Source: Myxococcales bacterium (GTDB lineage: Bacteria; Myxococcota_A; Polyangia; Polyangiales; Ga0077539). From it: a stretch of DNA of 38,967 bases. The position numbers and the translations under genes are program-made. Numbering within the stretch: position 1 is the stretch's first letter; every line of letters starts with the position of its first letter. The stretch lies in the NCBI GenBank assembly GCA_030652255.1, contig JAUSAZ010000201.1, positions 1 to 38,967 of the forward strand. The letters run 5' to 3'. The notes under the pieces were generated by a model. It searched no databases. It was not told the origin of the DNA and saw only the letters and a list, made by a program, of their open reading frames with translations. Positions 34,547 through 38,967 of this stretch are shown here, in pieces.

Positions 34547-34992
34547 GGGGGCCCCGGCGGCGACGCGATCTCGGCGCGCACCCGCATGAGGATGTGCCCC
34601 AGCTTGTTCTGCCCGGTGCCGTCCTTGCCGCAGCCCCAGTAGTAGTCGCCGGGCGCGTTCTCGACGATCTCCTCGTCGCCGGTGCCGAGGAGCAGCTCGC
34701 GCAGCGTCGGGTGCGTCTGGAACTTCTTGAGCACCGCGCGGTACATCACCTCGTCGCGCGCCGCGTCCCAGTCGGCCCGCAGCGGCACCGCGCGGCTGCG
34801 GCCGAGCTCGGCCGCCTGCTTCGGCGAGAGCGCCCGCTGGATGCGCGCGCGGTACGCCGCGTCCTCGAACTTCTGCGCCTGGAACCAGTGCTCGACCGTC
34901 GGCCACCATTGACCGTCGAGCTCCACGCCGTGCGTCGAGAAGTTCGAGAACGCGCCGTAGGTGTCGATGGTCGAATAGAAGTAGACCGCCAT
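34543..34992 (-). CDS. NADAR-domain protein (YbiA/RibX-type ADP-ribose N-glycosidase family)
   Basis: 149 residues from ATG 34992; the frame opens at 35226, but homology starts at MAVYFYSTIDTYGAFSNFS. The NADAR domain fills the protein: GAFSNFS, then WWPTVEHWFQAQKF, AAYRARIQRALSPKQAAELG, RDEVMYRAVLKKFQTHPTLR and YYWGCGKDGTGQNKLGHILM. The Glu in TVEHWFQAQKF and the GTGQNKLG loop are family landmarks. Members cleave N-glycosidic bonds of ADP-ribose derivatives, including removal of ADP-ribose from guanine in DNA in DarT-type systems, and riboflavin-pathway intermediates. No darT or rib gene is adjacent. The stop overlaps the start of the giant repeat protein. Cytoplasmic, no signal. Confidence 0.9.
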   Translation of the reverse strand: MAVYFYSTIDTYGAFSNFSTHGVELDGQWWPTVEHWFQAQKFEDAAYRARIQRALSPKQAAELGRSRAVPLRADWDAARDEVMYRAVLKKFQTHPTLRELLLGTGDEEIVENAPGDYYWGCGKDGTGQNKLGHILMRVRAEIASPPGPP

Positions 34993-35299
34993 CGCCGCAA
35001 TGGTACCCGCCCGGCGGGCGACCGGGCAGCCAGCGGGCGCCGAGAGGCGCAGGAGGACGTGCTCATCGCGCGAGGTCGCGTGCTTACCGCGCGGAGCCCT
35101 GCGGGCGTCGCGAGGAGGGCTCGAAGCGCCCACGAACCGCGATGGTGTCGGCGCGAAGCACACCGTGAAGACCGAGACCGTTCCGAAGTTCGCGCGCTGC
35201 CTCGAGTACGGCGCGTCGGGGTACACGAGCGCGCGGCGGAGCTCGACCCTGGCCGCACCGTGAACGCCTCCTGGCAGATCGGCAGGCTCAGCCGACGCG
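34993..35299. other. 307-base gap upstream of the NADAR gene
   Basis: Probably holds the NADAR operon promoter. I see no certain gene. One plus-strand frame ending at TGA 35261-35263 has a protein-like tail (VGAKHTVKTETVPKFARCLE, YGASGYTSARR) without a start; it may be a remnant or chance. Confidence 0.35.
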
Positions 35300-36400
35300 T
35301 CAGGGCACGAGCACGGGAGACGGCACGATCACGTCGCAGTTCGACCGATCGGCGCACGGTCGCCCCGCCTGGCCGTCGAAGTTCGCCCCCCAGCACCAGG
35401 CGCTCCCGTCCATCCGCCGGACGCAGGTGTTCCACTGGCCGGTGCCGATCTCGACGGCGTCGTAGATCCCGCGGGCGAACACGGGCGCCCCCGACACCTC
35501 CGTCGTCCCGTCGCCGAGCTGACCGTGGACGTTGTCGCGGCCCCAACACTGGACCGCGCCGGTGCGGAGCAGGACGCACGACGAGAGGTCCCCCAGCGCG
35601 GCGCTGCGCACGCCCGCGAGCCCCGCGACGACGGCGACGCCCAGGGCCGGCGTGCCCCTCCACAGGCTCCCGTCCGCGCGCACGATCGCCGCGGAGCCAC
35701 GTGCCATCGTCACCTCCGTGGCGTCGGCGACGCCCGGGACCTCGGCCACGGTCGGCGTCCCGAATCCCCAGCAACTCACGCGCCCGTTCGCCCGGCGCGC
35801 GCACGAGCCCTGCGCATTGGTCGCAACCGCGACCGCGTCGCTCAGCCCCGCGACCTCGACTGGCGCGATCGAACAGTAGCCCCGCTTCACGCCGAGCGGG
35901 CACGGCTGGAGCGAATCGGGCGAGCGCCCGTCGCCGAGCTGACCCGACGAGCCGTCGCCCCAGCAGACCACCCTCCCCCCGCGGCGCACCGCGCACGAGG
36001 TGAGATCGCCGGCCGCGACGTCGACGGCGTCGGTCAGCCCGAGCACGGCGCCCGACGACACGCCGAGACCCGTGGGCGCGCCGGTTCCGAGCTGGCCGTT
36101 GGTGTTCGCGCCGCGGCAGGTGACGCCTCCCGCCCGGGTGCGCGCGCAGACGTGCGTCCAACCGACGGCGATCTGCGCGACGTCGTCCGTGCCGGTCGAG
36201 GAAAGCGCCGACCCCAGCTGACCCCAGCAGGCGATCGAGTGGTCGCCCCGCAGCGCGCAGCTCGTCGAGAAGCCGACCGCGAGTTGCACGACGCCGCCCG
36301 TCGAGGCGCCGCCGGCTGGCGCGTTGGAGCCGGGCGCGCACGAGAGCGCGGCCGAGAGCGCCACCAGGAGAACGCTTCGTGTACGGCGTGTAGACCCCAT
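35300..36400 (-). CDS. RCC1-repeat lipoprotein
   Basis: 366 residues from ATG 36400, with GGAG seven bases upstream. MGSTRRTRSVLLVALSAALS then Cys21 is a lipoprotein signal. A Gly/Ala linker precedes about seven RCC1-type repeats: STSCALRGDHSIACWG, ARTRAGGVTCRGANTNGQLG, TSCAVRRGGRVVCWGDGSSG, RRANGRVSCWGFG, CVLLRTGAVQCWGRDNVHG, CVRRMDGSAWCWGANFDGQA. As in the other copies, the pair of Cys flanks the DG turn. One repeat (VRADGSLWRGTPA) has lost its Cys and Trp-Gly. It is convergent with no gene; upstream lies the divergent FGE-like gene, with 218 bases between the starts. Confidence 0.85.
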   Translation of the reverse strand: MGSTRRTRSVLLVALSAALSCAPGSNAPAGGASTGGVVQLAVGFSTSCALRGDHSIACWGQLGSALSSTGTDDVAQIAVGWTHVCARTRAGGVTCRGANTNGQLGTGAPTGLGVSSGAVLGLTDAVDVAAGDLTSCAVRRGGRVVCWGDGSSGQLGDGRSPDSLQPCPLGVKRGYCSIAPVEVAGLSDAVAVATNAQGSCARRANGRVSCWGFGTPTVAEVPGVADATEVTMARGSAAIVRADGSLWRGTPALGVAVVAGLAGVRSAALGDLSSCVLLRTGAVQCWGRDNVHGQLGDGTTEVSGAPVFARGIYDAVEIGTGQWNTCVRRMDGSAWCWGANFDGQAGRPCADRSNCDVIVPSPVLVP

Positions 36401-36618
36401 CGCGGTCTCCACGCTACCAGCCAGAGGGGAAGGGCGTCGAAGCGGGTGCTGCGCATGACGGCGAGGCGCGCCACCCGGGTTGGTGCCCGCCTGGAGAACC
36501 CCGCGTTGCGGTCGCGCCATCGTCGACCGATGAATCCGGTCCGCGCGATGGCCCGTCGGGAATCCCCACCGAATCGTCGTCTCGACCATCGCGAAGCGCG
36601 GGAGTACCTCTCGTCGGG

Positions 36619-37389
36619 ATGGGTGCGCCGCCGCGTCGAGTCCCGTGGAGCCTCCTCGTCGCCGTCGCGGTCTGCGGGGTCGGCGAAGATGCTCGCGCGC
36701 AGAACGCTCCGGGCCCGACACCAGAGTGCCCCGGCGGCACGGTGGCAATACCCGCTGGCGCCGTGCGAGCGCGCGGAGCGGAGGGCCGCCGCACGACGGT
36801 TCGTCGCCTGTGCATGGACCGCACGGAGGTCACGGTGCGGGCCTTCGCGGAGTGCGTCGCTGCGGGTGTGTGCCGACCGCCCGCGAACTCCGAGCGCAGC
36901 CGACCCTACGAGGGCGACGAGGCGCCGAGCGACCGCAGCCGTTGGTGCAACGCCCGGTGGCCCCTGCGGACCGACCATCCCGTGAACTGCGTGAACTGGA
37001 ATCAAGCGGTCGCGTATTGCCGCTGGCGGGGCGCGAGGCTCCCGACTGAGAGCGAATGGGTGTTCGCAGCGCTCGGCCCCGGACGTCAGGCGTACCCGTG
37101 GGGAAGCGCGGAGCCGAACGCGCGACGGGCGTGCCTGTATCATCGAGGCGGGACCTGTCCGGTGGGCGCCTATCCCCGCTCGGCATCGCCGTTCGGCCTG
37201 CTCGACATGGTCGGCAATGTCTTCGAGTTCACGAGCACCGCCGAGCGCATCTACGGTCAGGTGGTGCGGGGGCGGAGCTGGGCCGACGACATCCTCCCGC
37301 TGGGGTCGCGCCACTGGGACGTCGCCTACATGGAGCGAGACGGGCGGGGTGCGTCCGTCGGCTTTCGCTGCGCGCGGGATGCCCCGTAG
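36619..37389 (+). CDS. Secreted sulfatase-modifying-factor (FGE-like) domain protein
   Basis: 256 residues. MGAPPRRVPWSLLVAVAVCG then a cleavage near DARAQ is a Sec signal. The domain shows the standard order: GGTVAIPAGAV, then CMDRTEVTVRAFAECVAAG, PVNCVNWNQAVAYCRWRGAR, LPTESEWVFAALGPGRQAYP, WGSAEPN, SPFGLLDMVGNVFEF, VVRGRSWADD and GFRCARDAP. FGE-family proteins oxidise a Cys of sulfatases to formylglycine, but most bacterial members with a signal peptide do not, and I see no clear pair of catalytic Cys like that of true FGE, so a binding or structural role is as likely. No sulfatase gene is nearby. Confidence 0.85.
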   Translation: MGAPPRRVPWSLLVAVAVCGVGEDARAQNAPGPTPECPGGTVAIPAGAVRARGAEGRRTTVRRLCMDRTEVTVRAFAECVAAGVCRPPANSERSRPYEGDEAPSDRSRWCNARWPLRTDHPVNCVNWNQAVAYCRWRGARLPTESEWVFAALGPGRQAYPWGSAEPNARRACLYHRGGTCPVGAYPRSASPFGLLDMVGNVFEFTSTAERIYGQVVRGRSWADDILPLGSRHWDVAYMERDGRGASVGFRCARDAP

Positions 37390-37691
37390 CGGGAGCACCG
37401 ATGCGACCGGGACTGAGGTCGAGTCGTCGAGGGCTTCCATCAAGACTTCGGGGTGGATGGTTGCCCTCTCGACGATGTCGACCGTGGCGATGGCCACATG
37501 CGGTGGCCTCGTCTCCGCCCCCGGACGCCCACTGGCGTGGCGTTGCGTGCCCCCACCGGGTCGTCCGAACCCGGATCGACCTTAGAAAGCGCGTCGGCCT
37601 ACGCGTCGCCTGTTCGAGGTCGAATGGCGCGCGCTGACCCTGGAATTCGACGAGATCCCCACGTCCGACGCAGCGGGTGCGAGCCCTGTGG
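37390..37691. other. 302-base gap after the FGE-like gene
   Basis: No gene is supported. A short plus-strand frame (RRLFEVEWRALTLEFDEIPT, about 37600-37680) is protein-like but has a stop just upstream and no start; it could be a remnant. Confidence 0.35.
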
Positions 37692-38945
37692 TCAGGGCCG
37701 CTCGCAGCGTAGGGGCGTCCCGTCGCGGCGCACGCCGTTGACGCCGTCAGCCGTCGGCACGGCAAGAACCTCGTCCCCCCGCAGCGAGCGCAGGCAGAGC
37801 GCATCGCCGTCGAGCGCGTACTCCGCGAGCGCGGGCTCGGCGTCGGTGGGTTCGTTCGTCGTCGCCATGACCGTGAAGGTGAATGCGCCGCGCGCCAACG
37901 GGCCGCACGCCGCCGCCGTCACGGCACAGGCCAGCACCCGCGGAGCCTCCCCCGGAACACCGCCCACAACGTTCCCGTCGGGGCGCGCCCGCGCGACGCC
38001 CGCCGCGCCGTCGAGCACGTAGCAGCCCGCCGACCCGTGGGGCGCGAGGGACACCCGACGCACGCCCGCCGCGGCCCCCGCCCGCAGCACCACGAGCCGC
38101 GCGCTGAAGCGTTCCTCGAGATCGAACGCGTCTCGCGCGTGCTCATGCACGAGCAGGGCGGTGACGGCGCCTTCACGCGCGACCAGCGATCGGACGTTCC
38201 AGGGCGATCCCGTCGCGAGCCACGCGGGTAGCACTTCGATCGTGCGCGGAGGCGCCTGCGGCGAGAGCGCGAGCAGACGCACCCGGCGGGCGGCAGCCGT
38301 CGCATCCGGGGTCCACGCGAGCACGATCGCACCGTTGGCGTCGGCCGCGACCACCGACCAGATGAGGGCAGCGGTCTCAGCGCCGGCCCCCGCGGACCGA
38401 TAGCGCAGGACGCGCGGGGCGGGCGACGCCGGAGTCGCGAGCGCGAAGCTCGGCACCTCGATCGAGCCCCGGCTCTCGCGCGGCAACCCGGCGCCGCGGA
38501 TCGGGAAGAAACGGTCCTCGAAGCGCACGGCGGCGCCCATCGGTGACGGAGGCGACCGCGGCGTGCAACGCCACTGCGACCGGTCGTAGGTGCCGCGAGG
38601 CCGCTCGACGACTTCCACACCGTAGTGCGACGGAGACGGGCGCCCCCAGCCGATTACGCCGCCGTTCCAGTTGTGGTTGCGCCGCCAGCTGACGGCGTCG
38701 CACGAGAGGTGCGGAGGCGCCGTGAGCGGATCACCGCCGACGGTCTCGAACTCCGGGTCGCCGGTGTCGGGCGCCACGCGCTGCCACGGGTCCTCGGGGC
38801 CGCGAGAGATCCACGGGTAACCGTCGGGCCCACGAGTTGCGCAACTCGCCCCTCGTAGCCGCGCGCGCAGGCCGTAGTTCCTGGGGATAGGAGCTCCTGC
38901 GCCACGGCGGCATCCTCTGGGTTGCTGAGACCGGAGGCACCCCAT
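37692..38945 (-). CDS. Exported-type protein of unknown function, start uncertain
   Basis: Up to 417 residues. From about residue 38 on it is clearly coding: GPDGYPWISRGPEDPWQRVA, then AVSWRRNHNWNGGVIGWGR, VRFEDRFFPIRGAGLP, and a strand-rich C-terminal half (AALIWSVVAADANGAIVLAW, RSLVAREGAVTALLVHEHAR, VTADGVNG-like units) resembling the propeller style of the 599-1927 lipoprotein. The first 35 codons lack a signal peptide, and the only ATG (38945) overlaps the ATG of the divergent gene at 38944, which is unlikely for a true start. Either the real start is an internal one I cannot identify, or the 5' end has been lost. Possibly a truncated lipoprotein. Confidence 0.55.
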   Translation of the reverse strand: MGCLRSQQPRGCRRGAGAPIPRNYGLRARLRGASCATRGPDGYPWISRGPEDPWQRVAPDTGDPEFETVGGDPLTAPPHLSCDAVSWRRNHNWNGGVIGWGRPSPSHYGVEVVERPRGTYDRSQWRCTPRSPPSPMGAAVRFEDRFFPIRGAGLPRESRGSIEVPSFALATPASPAPRVLRYRSAGAGAETAALIWSVVAADANGAIVLAWTPDATAAARRVRLLALSPQAPPRTIEVLPAWLATGSPWNVRSLVAREGAVTALLVHEHARDAFDLEERFSARLVVLRAGAAAGVRRVSLAPHGSAGCYVLDGAAGVARARPDGNVVGGVPGEAPRVLACAVTAAACGPLARGAFTFTVMATTNEPTDAEPALAEYALDGDALCLRSLRGDEVLAVPTADGVNGVRRDGTPLRCERP

Positions 38946-38967
38946 GGCGCAGAAGCGTTCACAGGAT
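38944..38967 (+). CDS. Start of a gene running off the right edge (partial)
   Basis: ATG 38944 is preceded by GGAGG at 38933-38937, a good ribosome site with spacing 6. Only MAQKRSQD is visible. Nothing can be said of its function. Confidence 0.4.

Noticed and set aside
37390..37497. Minus-strand frame starting GTG 37497 with protein-like sequence
   Set aside because: It has no stop before 36034 and runs antisense through the well-supported FGE-like gene, so it cannot be a small gene of its own.

Overview
The window is very GC-rich and packed with secreted lipoproteins, cysteine-containing RCC1-type beta-propellers, degenerate repeat proteins and decayed genes. This style is typical of a large myxobacterial genome (Myxococcota, probably Polyangiales/Sandaracinaceae-like). 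The taxonomic call is inference from protein style and codon use; no marker gene lies in the window.

Layout. 1-181 is the start of a gene running off the left edge. 494-540 holds a tRNA-like 3' remnant. 599-1927 encodes a lipoprotein. 2198-2629 is the C-terminal relic of an N6-adenine DNA methylase. 2839-4212 is a seven-repeat RCC1 lipoprotein. 4251-6081 encodes a small orphan protein and an alpha/beta-hydrolase lipoprotein. 6121-6783 is a decayed TIM-barrel gene, 6821-7762 a GNAT acetyltransferase, and 7805-9081 two truncated genes joined out of frame. 9295-13953 is an orphan block: a DNA-binding protein, a coiled-coil protein and a helical protein, plus two tentative small ORFs. 14054-17056 is a type I restriction HsdR gene that has lost its N-terminal nuclease domain, abutting head to head a 5'-truncated transposase (to 18005). 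18192-19469 pairs a Cys-rich lipoprotein with a divergent XRE regulator.

The middle of the window contains a duplicated divergent module: a secreted FG-GAP-like protein on the minus strand next to a membrane-anchored RCC1 protein on the plus strand (19487-20140 / 20206-22464, and again 24106-24801 / 24905-29857). In the second copy an IS66 element (25053-27777, with 27-bp inverted repeats and a perfect 8-bp target duplication) has split the RCC1 gene; removing it restores the frame exactly. An ISL3 transposase relic lies between the two modules.

The right part has a translationally coupled minus-strand pair, a NADAR-domain protein followed by a 1548-residue exported repeat protein made of two related halves. 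It then has another RCC1 lipoprotein, a secreted sulfatase-modifying-factor (FGE-like) protein, an uncertain secreted-type protein, and a new plus-strand gene starting at the right edge. Much of the window reads as an accessory, rearrangement-prone region with broken restriction genes and dead transposases, rather than core metabolism.
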